DNA of 64,000 nt from Chionis minor (lineage: Eukaryota; Chordata; Aves; Charadriiformes; Chionididae). Within the stretch, counting starts at the first letter, position 1; each line of letters opens with the position of its first letter. The notes under the pieces were generated by a model. The model was given only the letters and a program-made list of their open reading frames with translations, did not search any database and was not told the DNA's origin. This document shows, piece by piece, positions 1-13,965 of this stretch. Location: NCBI GenBank assembly GCA_013398295.1, contig VZSF01008736.1:229018-293017 (forward strand), given 5' to 3'. The translations under genes were made by a program, and so were the position numbers.

Positions 1-3000
1 ATAGAAATCTGCAGAGCCCAAGAATCCCTTCAGAATTTGGCACAGCAGAAAACCACGAGATGCCGCAGCCTGCGGTGCTGAGGGTCGTCACTTGAACCCG
101 AGCGCAGAGACACCCGCCCAGCCGGGGTCGGGCACTCCTGGAGCGTTTGGCCAGGACGCTGCGTGGCCGCGTTGCTTGTACAATTTCATCTTCTGTTCCC
201 GTGCTGCACTGCAAGGTGTGGACACGTCAGCTCACCAGAACTGGTGCAAAATCTGCACAACTGAGAATAACCCTTCTGCTTCATTCAGTACAGATTTGTC
301 TTTGTGGAGCCCAAATGACTTTTCAAGTTCTGCTGCAATACAATGAAGCAAAACTTAGGCTAATACTAGCTAACTTCCTTTTAGGCAGCGGACAGAAAGT
401 ATATCATGAAATACCCTTCCAAATGTAAGCAGAGGTACTAACTATACAAATTCATCCCCTGCACAGCCTAACTTCTAAGCAAGAGGGGATATTTTAGGGT
501 CTTCAGAGTAGAGCCAGCCATTCCGGTCGAGAATACAGTACCCTGCAAACCTCCACAGTTGTGTGGGAATTTGCCATCCACAAAAGCCCCCAGAGGAGTG
601 TGGCACACAACGCCGCCAGCCCAGCAAGAAAAAGACACGCGGAGCTCACACTGTGCAGTGATTTAACTTTTTTAAGTGCAAGGGCCTTGCTTTTCTTGTT
701 TTGTTTCTGCAGTTCTGACTCCGACATCTTCAAGTCTGGAATACAATTGCTCTAATCAGAAGAGCTGGCTGAAGTCAGAAGGCACAAAGAACGAAGGCAG
801 AAAAAACCAAAACAAATCCTTTTGAGGAATGGCTTAATCACAACCACTACTCAAGCTAAAACAGGACGGGCACAATACAAAACAGGACAATTAAGTCTGC
901 TGTGATACGGGCTGGATTTTCTTACATATTTGGACAGACGCAAACTCTGATGCCCTCATCTTGCTGCAGAGGGAGGAAGGTGGGGCTTTCATTTTAATTT
1001 TTCCTGCTTATCAATTTTCACATTTGCAATTACTCTAGAACCTGGAAATAATCTTATATTATTTTATAGTATTTGAGTATTTTTAACATTATACTACTTT
1101 TAAAGCACACGTGCAAACCCATCAGGACCGTTTGCCGTTGAGACGCGGGACCTGCGTACTTCCACACACCCTCAGCCAACACTAAGAAAACTGGAAAGCA
1201 GAGAGAAAAGGGGAGGGGTGCAAAACTGAGAAGACGATTAAAGAGAGCAAAATCTTGAGCTCCTGTTTTATTAAACATAAAGTAATGATGCGAGTCTGGA
1301 ACTGACTCCCACACCATTAACGCTCACTCGCAGTGAACCCACACGATAAAGTTTTAAAGGTAAAAATCAGCACCATGGAAACACAATATATGTAGAACTT
1401 AAAAATAATATATCAATAAATCAAGCTGGATGCATCAAGAGCAGCTTTCTTTGGAAGAGTCCTGGCAGCTCTCAGCATTTTCTAAGCACAACAAGCACGG
1501 AAAACAGGGAGTGGGGCTGGGCAAACACCCAGGGGGCAAAGCGAGGAGCGTGGTGAGGGTTTGAACCGCGGGGACTGGGAGAGCACTGGTCCAACGGGAA
1601 CGCTGACCAGAGACACGGGCGTCCTGCTCTGTGCCCTTGGCCAAAGACCCCACAGAATAAATACTATACAGACATATCACAGGAACTAGTGAACAGATGG
1701 GGTTATTTTTGTAGTTCTTCCATATCTCTTTGTTTCAGTTCAAGCAAATCTCAACTACAGAGGACTTGAGAGGATGTCAGGAATTTTTTCACTACTCATA
1801 ATAATGAAACTGCCATGTATAAGCACTTGCTGCGAGTATAAATGTGCAATGCAGTATTTCTTATCAGGTGTCCATTTCTTCTAGCATATCTGGGATAAGC
1901 TTACAGGTATAAAATTGGGAATAAATTTTTTCTACCACACCTGTCCTTATTCTGGGCTTTAGAATCTTAGGGGTTTTTTTATATTAAAATTCTTCAATTC
2001 TTGAATCAGCTTTTTTTCCTGCTCTTGCACAGCATCTGTGCTGCTCTTCCACAGTACACGGAAATGCCCTTTTACTGAGGCTCCACTGAACGGATAATTA
2101 ACATTTGTATTTGCAAACCAAGTAAAGCCTCGCCAATGCTAAGCATCCCATTACTGCCATAAATGTATAAAAAGTGAGTTTACCTGTTTCTACAATTACC
2201 AATGTTAGCCTTGGCTTTCAAAATAACAGAAACCTTTCTGGGGCAGCATTTGATACTGTTTGTTAGCAGGCAAAGACGCCTAAGTGCACATCTCTACTAT
2301 TCTCTTTGTAGAACACGACTGCATTAAACTACAGTGGGAAGTGCACAGACCCGAAAAACCGCTGAAGGTGAGTTTAGGCATCTTACGTGTCTGTCGGAAG
2401 CCCAAGAACAGAAGCAATCCACCAAGTGGTCTCCTGGCATTGATACAAGAAAGGAAGGGAATTCCACATATAGCGCTGACCTTTGCGGATGAAATGGTTT
2501 TTATTTGTACAGAGGCATGTGCCTGTAAGTATATGTATCCTTTCAAACACTCCATATATAATTTCTTACTGTCCGGTCTTTTGATTTGAACTCGTAAGTT
2601 CTAAGTTGTTTTCCTGTCATCCCGTTCTGCTCCTGCCAGATGTGACAAAGGGCTCTGTTGGCCAGGTGACCAAGCAGACAGTCCCTAGGGAGCTCCCCTC
2701 CCCAAAGAGCGCGGTTCTGGCGTAGGCGATGCTTGCACAGGATCCGCTTTGAACTCGGGCACATGGCAGGCAGAGCCTGTCAGCTGAAGCTGAAGACATC
2801 CCCAAGCTTACGAGAATCCTTGCTGAGTGAACCCGGGGAAGTTGTACTCTTGCAAGTTGATCAACCAACAAACCCAAATTCTGTTTACATGACAAACCCC
2901 AGCTTGCTCCAGTCGGTTAAGACTTGCCCAATATGCAAACCCAGGGAAAGGGCAACGGAGAGGAATAGCTTACAAAAGTCTACAGAGCAGGAGAGACGTG

Positions 3001-3028
3001 AACTTAACAGGAAAACCAAAGCAGTTTA

Positions 3029-3113
3029 TTAGTGGTGGTTTTGGCAGTGTTAGGTTTATAGTTGGACTCGATGACTTAAGGGTCTCTTCCCACCTAGGTG
3101 ATTCTATGGTTCC
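3029..3113 (+). mobile_element. CR1 LINE fragment, 3' end
   Basis: The stretch reads like the 3' untranslated end of an avian CR1: a GTGGTGG...TTGGCAGTGTTAGGTT segment, then GTTGGACTCGATGA, then GGTCTCTTCCCACCT and the terminal GATTCTATGG. CR1 copies are usually 5' truncated, as here. It lies in the same direction as the plus strand, so antisense to DAB2IP. There is no coding capacity. Confidence 0.88.
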
Positions 3114-6100
3114 ACCTCTGGACCTAGAAAGGCACACCCAGACTAACGTGTATTACTCCTGTTTAGAGTAGGCTGAACGCATGACTTCGTTCAAGTGGGT
3201 GAAAAGTCCCTCACCTTCTGTTTCTCAATTTTATTTCATAAATCTCAGGACCCTTCCCGGCCATCCTGTGAGCCCCCAAGGAAACACAGAGATGAGGTGA
3301 AGTAAGGAACTCTTATGTTTGAGAGTAAGAGCAAGTAACATCCATCCATGAACCACCAACTTGCTCTGACTGATGTTACCTTAAAAAATTATTCTATAGG
3401 GATAAGGAAAGCTCCTCTGAGACACAAGTGTCTTGGAATTAGGACAAAACCCAAAAGAATAAAAAACTAGCTGCAAGAGCATTGTGTATCCAGTGACAAA
3501 GGGCAAGAAAAACTCAAATCCTACTGCTCCACACGCTGTGGCCAGGCTTGTGCTCCGGCATCCAGAGTCAGAGAATAAACACGGAGATACAGTACTTAAG
3601 CGCACGAGAGGGTATGTCTGTGAGCCAGGCCATAAAGCAGTCCCGGAATGTGAGAAACAGCTCATGTTGGTAAGTGCTGCTTAGCAACACTGCCCTTCTA
3701 TGGCAAAAGATTAATCAAATTTGCAGTGTCATTGGAAACACTCAGTTCAGTCCATTTGAAAAATCAGATGAAGATGCACTGAAGTCCCACAGGTCACCAG
3801 AGGGACAGCATGGGTCTGTCTAGGTCATGAAAACTGGAATTACGTCAAATGAGAGGCACTGAGGGTTAATTATGAATATGGCAAATCTAATACATGCAAG
3901 TATCAGCAAATCACAGATAGCAGAAGCAATAGCTTCAACACATAACATCTCATCCTTTTTCCACCTCTGGCCAATAAAGGATTGCTGCTTATGCTCTGTT
4001 TTTGTAAAGATTTTACCTATCTTGTTGGAAATGTCTCGGTCACAGGGTCTTCTCCCACTGCCCTGGAGAAAGAATTACACAGACTGGCAGCTCTCAGTGC
4101 CGCATATCTCTCAGGACGTTTTTCCTGATATTCAGCTAAATGTTTCTTTGCAGAATTTCACTTTATTCCTTTTCTGCTCTTTTCTGCTAGGGAAAGACTC
4201 CCCTCCCAGCCTCTGAAATAGTCGCCGTCTGCAGCACAACCAAGAGAACTGCCAAAAAACTTCAGGCGAACCAAGGCCTTCTGGTCAAATAACAGGAAAC
4301 TTGGGCAGTCTCTGCACTCTCCAACCAGAGCTGATGTGTGTCTTGCATGTAACTTGCACGTGGAACAGGCGGGACGTTAACAGAGTCCGAATGAAAGAAT
4401 GCAACTGCCAGGAAGAATCTAGAAAACAACAGCAATTCAACAGCCATTGTTATTCACGGATCACTCAATTCTTCAATTTGGATTCTCTTGTTCTCCTATT
4501 AAAACAAAACCACACTACTCTGGATTATTTGTTCACAGTTCCGTTATTATTATTCTGTCAACATTTCATATCCGAACAAGACAGATAAATATTCCTTAGG
4601 AAGGCAGGAGAAGGGTAATTGAGCAATCAGGGATGAATGATGCAGAAACACAGATACAGGTAGAATGCAAGTAACTTTGAAGAACAAAAACAGTTATTTA
4701 CCCAAAGAGAGGAGCGACGAGAAAACACTGCCTAGGTGAAGCCAAGCAAGGATGCCACCCGGGGAAGAATTTCAATGGGGTGAAACAGTTTGCTTATTTA
4801 ATTGGCACAACGGCGTCAGTCATCCCAGAGGACAAACTGTGCACAGAACTTTGTCTGTTCTTTAGTGAGAACCACCCTGACAGAAGCAGAGCACCTCCTG
4901 GGCAGTGCCAGCTTCACAAAGGTGAACAGGAGTTAGACCAGGTAACACCTTGCAGGAGCTGTTTTCCAGCTCCTGGAACCGGGCTTGCTGTGGCTATCCC
5001 AAGACTCTGTTTCTCCTTGGAATGCAGGAAAAGAGACTCAGAGCTTCGCTTTCCTCTGTTCTCTCTCTCCTTAGAGAACTGTGCTCAAATTAGGTTTTCC
5101 ACAGCCTCTTTAGTCCCCTAAAACAAAGCTGTCACTGCTGGAGAGAAGTCGAAACCAAGTGCTGGCAACCACCATGGCAGGTTGTAATTGCAGCAGAGGA
5201 AAAACTCTGTCCTGACAACCTCAGGACGAAGCAAAGTGCCTTTTGATAGTCCCTCAAGATCCCAGCAGCGTCTAAATGAAAAAAGGATTCACACTGTACA
5301 CGCAGCCTGCTTTCTAATGTAATTATGGGTCAGTCATAGAAGTCATTTAGAAAGCAAACAAAGTGCATGACTTTACCCATATTCTGGGACTTCTTACTGC
5401 AAAGAGTAACATGGAGTACAATGGGAATTGCCTACAGGTTAAACCAACCGCACGTTACTCTGGAAAGCCAGCCAGGATGGGCGACTGTCACATCTATACC
5501 ATGATCCATTTAAATAATTTCCAAGACAGCATTTTAATGGATTTAAATCTGATGTACACTTTTGTTCCTGCAGTTCGGATCATGGACCTCTGAAAGGAAC
5601 CCTGCAGGCAGAGTATGCATCTGTAAAACCTTCCATGTGAGCCCATGTGAGCCATGCAAATACCTTGTTTGCATTCAAAAAATGCCCATTCTTACTTGCG
5701 GAATGGCAGATATGCCTGCAATTATTCTGGACGCAGCTTCTCAAAAAGCACAGCTACTACAGACCTGGCACCCAACATATTGCTGGGGGAAACACCCAGT
5801 TTTTCAGCAAGTACCCAATGCAAGATAGAAGGCCACAGGTAGAAAAGTAATTTCTAGACTCCTAAGAAATCCCACAACAATTTTCTATGCCTTTTTTTTA
5901 AAGAACTATCCTCATTGGATTAGACTCAGGAGAGTTTGTGACTTCAGAGAAAAATTCTGACTGCAAGAGACACCAGCTAAATCATAACGCAACACTTAGG
6001 AAACATATCCTGTGAGTTCAGAGACTTCAGTTGTTTATGATATAGTTTTAAGTATTTGACTTTCAATAAATGTAGTAAGTTTCACATTTAGAGTCTCCCA

Positions 6101-9100
6101 TGCACTGTACATGCAGGGGATTTATTTCACAACGGAGAGCAACAGATCCCAATCAGGCAAATATTTTTGAAACCTCAGATATGGAGAGAATGAGTGCCTT
6201 TTAGATTAAAAGGGATAATCCCCAGCTGAAAGAAAATTATTCACACTCCTATAAATTTAAACTTTCACAATACTTTTTGTAGCATAATAATGACTTAAAC
6301 ACTCGATATCAGCTGTGAGTCATCGCATTCATCTTGCTTTTAAAATGTAGTTGTGATTTAACTGAGGATAAAGTAAAGAATTTATAGGACACGGTAGCAA
6401 TGTATATGTGGATGCTTGGTGATACCATTCAGGCAAGAAAAACAACCAAACTCTGCAAAGATTGATGGTTTCTATCACTCAGGGTGTTTATAGAAGGCAT
6501 CCGAGTGAAAACACCTGCAGGTTCTTAAAACTTCAAGCCTGTGCACAAGCTGCTGGCATCTAACTATAGAAAGGGTCCTGCTTGCTGCGATGAGTAACTC
6601 AGTGCCTTCAGTCAAGGCGTACAGCCACAGGCACCCTGAGCCACACTCCTTGGGTGCTTTTGCTGTGGTCTAAGAAGCCTAGAAGCTTTCAAGAGCCACA
6701 CTTCGGAACTGTTACTGTGGGGCAGAACTTCAGCTCCAGTGGGTAAATGAACACTGAGCTCAGTGCATTTATACCAGGTCCATAACCTGCCTGTGAATAA
6801 TCAGGATATGCCAATCTGCCCTTTGATTTCAGGGGAAAAAAGGTATCTTTTCATATAAAGCAGATTAATGTAATTCTTTTACAATACCAGAAATGAGAAT
6901 ACACCTTTTAAAAGCCAGTCCATAGCAAGATCTTACTGTCAGAGAAGGGGAGAAATGAGGGAGCGCAGGAAGAGGTGGGACGGCAGGTAGGAAACACTGT
7001 CAAAATAAGATTCTTTTGGCAGGTCAGAGAGGAAACGAGTCGGAAGGTAGAGGTGTCTGAGTGATTTGCTACACTGACTATACAGCAGATAATCTGCAAA
7101 GCCAGGATTACTCCTCAAGAATGCTTCATTCCTATTCCAGCAGTCCAACCATTCAAATGCATCGCCTCCTGTTAAAACAGGGATCACAGCTCTCCAGGAT
7201 GAGCAATAAACACACAGGGGAGATGAGAAAACCATCTCCATAAATCTGTTTACATTAATGTTCTCTTTTAAAGTCCAGTTTTGCTATATGATACAGAGTA
7301 AACTGTTTCACGAGTGTGTTTTATACGTGCTTTCCCTACTTTGATTTATGGCCTTGGAGCAGCAGGCGGGTGTCATGCTGTAGCTAGTCATCAGGTGTCT
7401 TCCTACTGCCTTCCATCTGAAATCTTCAGAGCAGAGCAAATACTGGAAGAAATAACCCCATTTTCCACAATATTGATGACCAACTCTAAGTCTACAGAAA
7501 GGTATCAACATCAAGTCGCTGCATTTTCATTGACAAATCCTGTGTGCTTTTAATAACACGTCTTTTACAAAACCAGCTGCTGGGCCAATAAATTTTAAAA
7601 AGCCGTTGGTAGATGATATGTTTAGAATAAAAAATTATTATTATCCTTTGAATGTAAGGATTCATTGTGTAATTTTGCAGTAAAAGTTACTCATTCAAAT
7701 ATGAAACTCATGTTTCAGGCAGATGCTCTTGGCTCCGAAGACTTTCACCACATTTTTGAAGCTTAAATTGGGACATTTGTATTCAGCAATAATTACAGCT
7801 GCAATCAAACAAAAATGTTAACTTTTGTAAAGGTACGGTGAATACCTACTATAATTCAGATAATACATCAGTCTTGCATTTTTCCCTATCTACCTTTCTA
7901 GACAACTTAATTTCCAGACATTGTGCAAATACTTAAGATGAAGCTCATTTGTCCTAACCTCAAAATTTATGAAAATTATTCTTTCAATTTGATTCACCTT
8001 CTGCTTACAGCTTTGAAAAAAAGCAGAAAAATTATAATCAAGGGATAAAAATAACACGCATATGACACTTACAGGAGTATACCAGCCTTGCTTTCAGGAT
8101 GTTTTCTGTCCTTCATGACACACAGATCAGGCAGTTTTTTGATTAAGAAAGCTTAGGACTCTAACAGGCAATAATCCTTAGGACTGGATAGAAGGACTCT
8201 TTCTACTTAGAATTATCCCACAAAAAAAATCTGTAATATAGTTCTCATCTGTAATATATCTGTAAAATAGTTCTCAAAATCTTGAGTCCTCTCCTAATTA
8301 AAATAGAAGCTGAAGGCTGGAAATGCGCAGACTTCCACCCAGAGACGGCAAGCGAGGTCTCTACCTGCCCCCTCCACACAAAATAAAAATGAAAAGCACC
8401 CAACAATTTTTCCTTTTCACATGAAATCCCAACTATTCAATCATCAATTTAAGGTGAAACGAAAAACAATGCAAGACTACTTGCTGCTTTTTTCCTCCAC
8501 CTTTCCTCCATTTTTCCTCCTAAGCTTGTGCCTTGTATCTGATCTTTGGTTTAAGGTGGTGTGAGGTAGCAATAAACCACACAGCTGCCAATTGTGTTTC
8601 CTAGGACACTCAACTGAGAGCCTGCCAAAGATATAAAACAAAAAAAAAATATTCTTCAAGAACTAGAGGCAAAAATTAAGTTCATTGCTGCTTTATCCCT
8701 CTGCAAAATAATAAGACAGACACAGTAAGTGGCAGATCCTGTTTTTGGGTCTTAGCAGTGATTATTCTTGCCTAATTATTAGCAGTGGATTTACCATCTT
8801 TAAAGCAGAATTTTGTCACCCAGCAGGAAATTTCAATTCTATCAGGCAGATTTAAGTCTCATTCATTTATTCCTTAACTGTTTTTGACTCACTTGCTAAT
8901 TATCAAGGAAGGCTGCATTCAAAGTAGGTCTGGAGCCCGGAGGCAGGCTGGGCCGGCAGGCTGTCCCTCAGCAAGAGCCAGCTGCCGCGGCAGTTGTGCA
9001 ACTTCCGAGAGCCTGGTTTCCTCTGGAGGTGCCCTCCTCTCCCTCCCAATATTCCCAACACTTGCCTTACTATTTGTAAATCATTAAAAAAAATGTAGAT

Positions 9101-9399
9101 TTCACAGTGAGGAACAGCACACCAAGCAAGGTATATGGATGCCTTCTGAACTCTGTTCTCCTGAAGGGGGATTGCAGTGCTCGGAAGTTAATGGATGTAG
9201 GGATGGGGCAGCATCACTTGGACATGCTGAGCTCCCATCTCGTTCCGTACCACAACCCTGTTTCCCAAGCAGGACTAAAGACACGGTTATCTCTGTCCTC
9301 AGTATTAAGGCAGATAATCAGCTGCTAAGTAAAATTAGCAGAGAAAGAAAACCTAATCCTAGATTCCACCCACTCCTGCAACACCTGCATGAAACAGGC

Positions 9400-9720
9400 G
9401 AACGCGGACCTGGGCTCCACCTTTCCTTACACTACCTGCATGCCTTGGAACAGCGGGCTGCAGAGGTCACCGCGCAGCTCCAGCAGGAACTTTCCTGGTC
9501 ATGGCAAGGAGGCAGAGTCACGGGGCAGCCCCGCAGGACTCCCAGCTGCTCCCTGAACATGACACGAGTCAACAGAGCTCTGCGCGTCACAGCCTGCGAC
9601 GCGCAGCCGGGCAGATCTCCCACCAGCTGCAGAGGCGCCACGGGAACCCGATCGTCTGCTGTAAGGAGGCCAGGCTGTCCCATCATGGGAAATATGTGGA
9701 TACGGTCTCGCAAGCGGCAG
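9400..9720. other. GC- and CpG-richer stretch in intron 2
   Basis: About 20 CpGs lie between roughly 9400 and 9670, and the scarcity of stop codons leaves long open frames on both strands (plus 9139-9765, minus 9432-9995). Neither translation contains a motif or family signature I recognise, and their composition follows GC content, so I treat this as a non-coding GC-rich patch. Confidence 0.3.
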
Positions 9721-10143
9721 GAACCAAGGGAGGAGACAAGGGCAGGCAGAGGCAGGTTGCGCTGATCCCCGTGAACCCCGTTCGGCAGAACAGCGTACGC
9801 AACTACATGGAGCAATTTAGGAAATAAAGACATGATTAGTTCTGGAGCTAATTTCCTTGGCGCTTTGAAGAATGTTGCAGGTAAGATATGATCCGCGGTA
9901 ATTATGGAGGAAGATAAAGACAGGAAAGTTGCTGGCAGAGCGCCAGGTCCAGGAATACCTGAATACCTCAGGAAAGGCATTATAGCTTGTACCATCGCGC
10001 TCTCAAATTATCCCCAATGCCTGAGCCGTGACTATCACTGTTCACTGGGCAAAAAAGAGGGTGGGGAGGACAAATACAGTCTATTCCTTCTCAGAGTGCA
10101 AGTGCTGAGGAAAAGCGACAGTATGGAGGAGAAAGTGAATCTT

Positions 10144-10157
10144 GTTTCCATGGTAAC
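10144..10157. promoter_or_regulatory. RFX-type X-box motif
   Basis: GTTTCCATGGTAAC fits the RFX X-box pattern (GTNNCCATGGNAAC). It lies in intron 2 of DAB2IP. Confidence 0.35.
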
Positions 10158-11694
10158 TAAAGTTTGAAAAAAGTATATAGAAATCAATGTCATCTTAACA
10201 TGTAGGCTTACATACAGACCCATAGTTGTAAAAAGTTATTCTACTGAAAGTATCATGAGACCACGTAATCATCAGGAGACCATCCGCATCAGATCTGCTG
10301 TCTCAAGTAGCTGCGCTTGGTTTGGAACAACAGTGTCACCACCTGGAGAACATTCTCACATTAGGCAGCACCAGTCTGGGATTTGGATGGGAAGAAGAAA
10401 CCTCCGAAACAAGTTCCGAACGATCTAACTTAGCAGCCCTGCTCAACAGAAAGTGCCATAAGCTCTTCCAGGCCTGTTAAAGTTCAAACTCAGACACTTC
10501 CACGGGTGAACAACACAGGCAAGACCACTTCCAACTGGGCTGGAGCATCTCTTACATGATTTCCTGTCACCGCACCCTAAGTTCTTACGAAAGGATGCAG
10601 ATGATGCGTGAACCAGCTATCGCAATTCAAGAAATTATGGCTCAAAATATGGCCTATTTATGGCTATTAAAGAGAAATGTTTAGTCTAAGTGAGAAGAAA
10701 TATGTCTCAGAAATTAAGTTAAAACTTGGAAGAAATGTATTGATAACCTTTCAGTGTAAACTGTGGCAATGACACACATTTCTATTAATTCCACCGCAAT
10801 CGATTTAATAGCTAAGTTAATATCTAATATCCACGAGCCAAAGCAATACAAACTCCCAAATGGAGAAAGTTCAGAGATGAAGGTCCTGATTAAACGGCCA
10901 CTCATGTTCTACTGGAGCTCTCTAAGAGATTCAAATAATACCTTACACTATTTGACTTGTTTTCTGAAAGCCCAATATCAATGCTATTGAAAGTGGGAGA
11001 ACAGAATGTGTTTATTATCCTACCTTTTATATCTGCAGTACAATTCTTTATCTGTGACCCAGAAACAAATTAAAGAGACACTGTCAAATTGTATATTTTA
11101 ATGGTCGTCTTTTCTCTGTGCTACCAGCAACCCGACATTTTTTCAGTGCCTAGAGGTTTAAACAAATAAAAGCTTTTGTTTGTTTACTTTTGGCCTTTCA
11201 TTCATTTCACAGAAATGAGAGCAGTCAGATTCATTTCTCTCCCTACAGCCTATTAATTAGTACAGGGTGGTTGCATTTGGACTTCCAGGGAAGAGTTTGA
11301 AATACTACCATTTTTTCTTGTAGTAATCTTGAAATAAGGAAGAGGTAGGCATTTCTGTTCAAATCATCCTTTGGAAATGGAAGACTCTGAAGAGCTGATA
11401 CGAATCCAAGTATGTTGTGGAAAAATCCAGTGAGAATTTGAGATTGTTTGTCTGTCTTTGTGGGGGGAATTCAAACAATTGCAACAGATAAAAAATACAA
11501 CAGAGCACAATTAGATTGTGAAATTGCCACAAAAACTGCCAAACACATTTTAGAGAATATTATTTTATAGAATATTCAGAGAATAAAGGCCAGTCATCTG
11601 GAAAGTTTTAATCATTTTTACCATTTAAAATGATACCTTGAGTTGTTTTTGATGATCAGCAGAACTACTGTGCAGTCCCAACTCTTTTATACGG

Positions 11695-11895
11695 ATTATG
11701 AAAGATGGGGAAAGGCATCTAATCATTCCATGCCTTAGTTTCCCCATTTATTTTAAGGCATTATGATAAATTGCAACCCCAGCGTGACTGCAAGCTTGAA
11801 TTTATTCAGATTGGCAGAACACTTTTAACAGCCTCAGATGAAAGGTGCTACAGAAGTGCCAAATACTATCACTGTAATTATCATTCAATATACAC
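11695..11895 (+). mobile_element. MIR/CORE-type SINE remnant
   Basis: The segment ATCTAATCATTCCATGCCTT, AGTTTCCCCAT matches the MIR core, and AGATGAAAGGTGCTACAGAA followed by GTGCCAAATACTATCA matches the 3' end of amniote MIR-like elements (gatgaaaggtgctat.aa.tgc.aagtatta). The middle is strongly diverged. Such elements are ancient in amniotes and are sometimes kept as regulatory DNA. Confidence 0.65.
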
Positions 11896-13789
11896 TGATC
11901 AAAAGAATGAAATGTGAATTAGCATTTCCTATTAGCCCCACTTACAGCCTAAATTTTAAATATTCCTCCCATGGGCTCTCTCCATGAAAACATACAGGAA
12001 CTGTTGCTTTTTCTCATGCAGCTACAACACCGCTTCTACAGGAGTGGAGGAATGGAGGGATCTAAAGAGAAAACTCAAAAAATCATGAGAATAACACAGG
12101 TTTCTCCTACAAAAGCTTGTTCAGGCTTTGCGGGAAGAGCTTGGACCTGCTTTCTCGCTCTCAGTCCTTCCCCGTCTCCAGTCTCTTTCCTGATATAAGG
12201 ATCTGATCCTCTGTCACAGCTCTAAGGATTTTCTGCCGTTGGCCTCCTCTGGACCCTGAACAGCCCTTCTCTGAAAGCCATGGGGTTCCACATACCCCAG
12301 AGGAGCGGCTCCAGCTGTCCTCCAAGGATGAGAAAGGGACACCATTTAGAATAGCTAAATGAAATCAATGGAATCGTGCTAATTTACACCCACTACAGAG
12401 CCAGACAACTTGCTGAAATGTTTGTTTTCCCCTTTCTCACCTGGGAACGACACAGTATTTGGCTTTACTTTCCCTAGAAACATAAGGTCCCCTGTTACTC
12501 ACTGCCCGGGTCTAACATAGGAAGCAAAAATGTGGGTTTCTCCACTAGTCCTGAATATGTTTCCGTGGTGGTTGGGGCAGAGCAATTCGGTGATTCATGG
12601 CCATTTCCCTCTTGGGGGAAGCCACCATCACTGCAGATTAAACGAGGAGGTCTGACTGCGCGCCGTGTGGATCCTTATCCTTTAGGAGCTCCCCAGGATC
12701 TATTCATTCTTCTTATACAAAGCATCTAAGAGACGCTAACAATACCAGGTCAGCTTCCACCCGCTCCCTCCTCTGCCACACACCGGAGCCAGCCTTGCTC
12801 CGTCCATCCGGCAGGAACAGAGGGCTCTGCTGTCCGACCGTGTCAGTTCAACAGCAGTCGAATCCAGCCCAGAACCATGCTCCACCCCACAAAAACTCAA
12901 ACGGGATTACTAACACTTTTAAAAGAAGAAGAGCGGCCTCAGTGTGTGAATTAAACTGTTGATGAGCCCTTATGCCTCTTCCTTTCTGTAAAACTGTCCT
13001 TTAGACAGCTGCAGGCTCTGAAAAAACAGACCTCCCTGGAACATATTCAGTTCAAAAAGGAAAAAAAAATCCATACCCTGCCTTGCTGAGTCCTTTTCAG
13101 TGAAGCAGGTCATAGCACCATGTCTTTTATCCTGTCATTCCTGTCTCCTGCTTGATGCACATAATAAATCCACAGCGGTTTGAACCGCAGCTCAGTGCTG
13201 AAATCTGACAGCCCCACGTATCTTTAACCATGCTGTCTTCCAGTATCCCCCAAACTGGAAACTCCGAGGTTACTCAGGAAATTTTCAGTGTACAAGGTCA
13301 GACTCAACCAGTTAAGCATATTATATTTACAATCAGTTTCATTTTCCAATTTCTGTGCTAGGTAACACTGAGTATGGAAAAAGATTCCCTATTTTTAAAA
13401 CAAAATCTCTCATGCCTTAACTAGAATTTATCCTATGTCTCATAACTTACACGTAAAAATTGAGGAGCAAAAGTACCCAGAGATTTACGTTAACAGCTGA
13501 CTTTTAGAAAAATAAGACAGAGGGCTCTAATTTTAATGACAAGCAATTGAAAACTTGACAACATGGGGTGTTGGCAGAAAAAGTAAGAAAGCCAGACACG
13601 GCTGACCTGGGAACAATGACTTGGGAGTCCAGAAAACCACTTGCTCATTTTCCCATGACAACATCAAGTTTGAAGAAGAATATTTAATTCTCTTGAAACT
13701 GAAGGAGGATTTCAGAGAAGTATTTAGAAGTAGCTTAGCTAGTGGTTATCTGGGAATTAGAAATGAAGAAATTCAGAGCAGGGTGTATT

Positions 13790-13965
13790 TCCTGGCTTTG
13801 CTGCATGATCACATTCAGGTTAGTTAACTTTTCCCTACTTCCATCTCCTGAGCTGTAAAACGAGGGTGCTGATAACTATCCGCTTTGTGGAGAGCCTGGA
13901 AATCCATCAGCAAAAGATGCTTTAAGGGTACAAAGTCTGTGAGCTGTTGTTGTACCTGACAAAAG
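13790..13965 (+). mobile_element. MIR SINE remnant
   Basis: TTAGTTAACTTTTCCCTACT, CATCTCCTGAGCTGTAAAAC followed by GAGGGTGCTGATAACTATCC corresponds to the MIR core (ttaacctctctgtgcctcag...ctgtaaaatgggg.taata). The copy is old and partly disrupted. It lies in intron 2, antisense to DAB2IP. Confidence 0.65.

Larger units (their letters stand above)
1..11694 (-). other. DAB2IP intron 2, distal part
   Basis: Non-coding, AT-rich intron sequence. It contains the CR1 end at 3.0 kb, the CpG-richer patch at 9.4-9.7 kb and an RFX-like X-box (GTTTCCATGGTAAC) at 10144-10157. The remaining open frames are short, lack splice boundaries in plausible places and resemble no family I know. The next DAB2IP exon, expected to encode GFLSRR and the start of the PH domain, was looked for here and not found, so the intron continues past the left edge. 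The stretch at 7560-8050 is AT-rich and free of simple repeats and could include conserved non-coding DNA, which cannot be shown without alignment. Confidence 0.75.

Noticed and set aside
9139..9765. Plus-strand open frame of 208 codons, with an opposing 187-codon minus frame
   Set aside because: No domain, no homologue I recognise, and both strands are open because of GC content and CpG richness.
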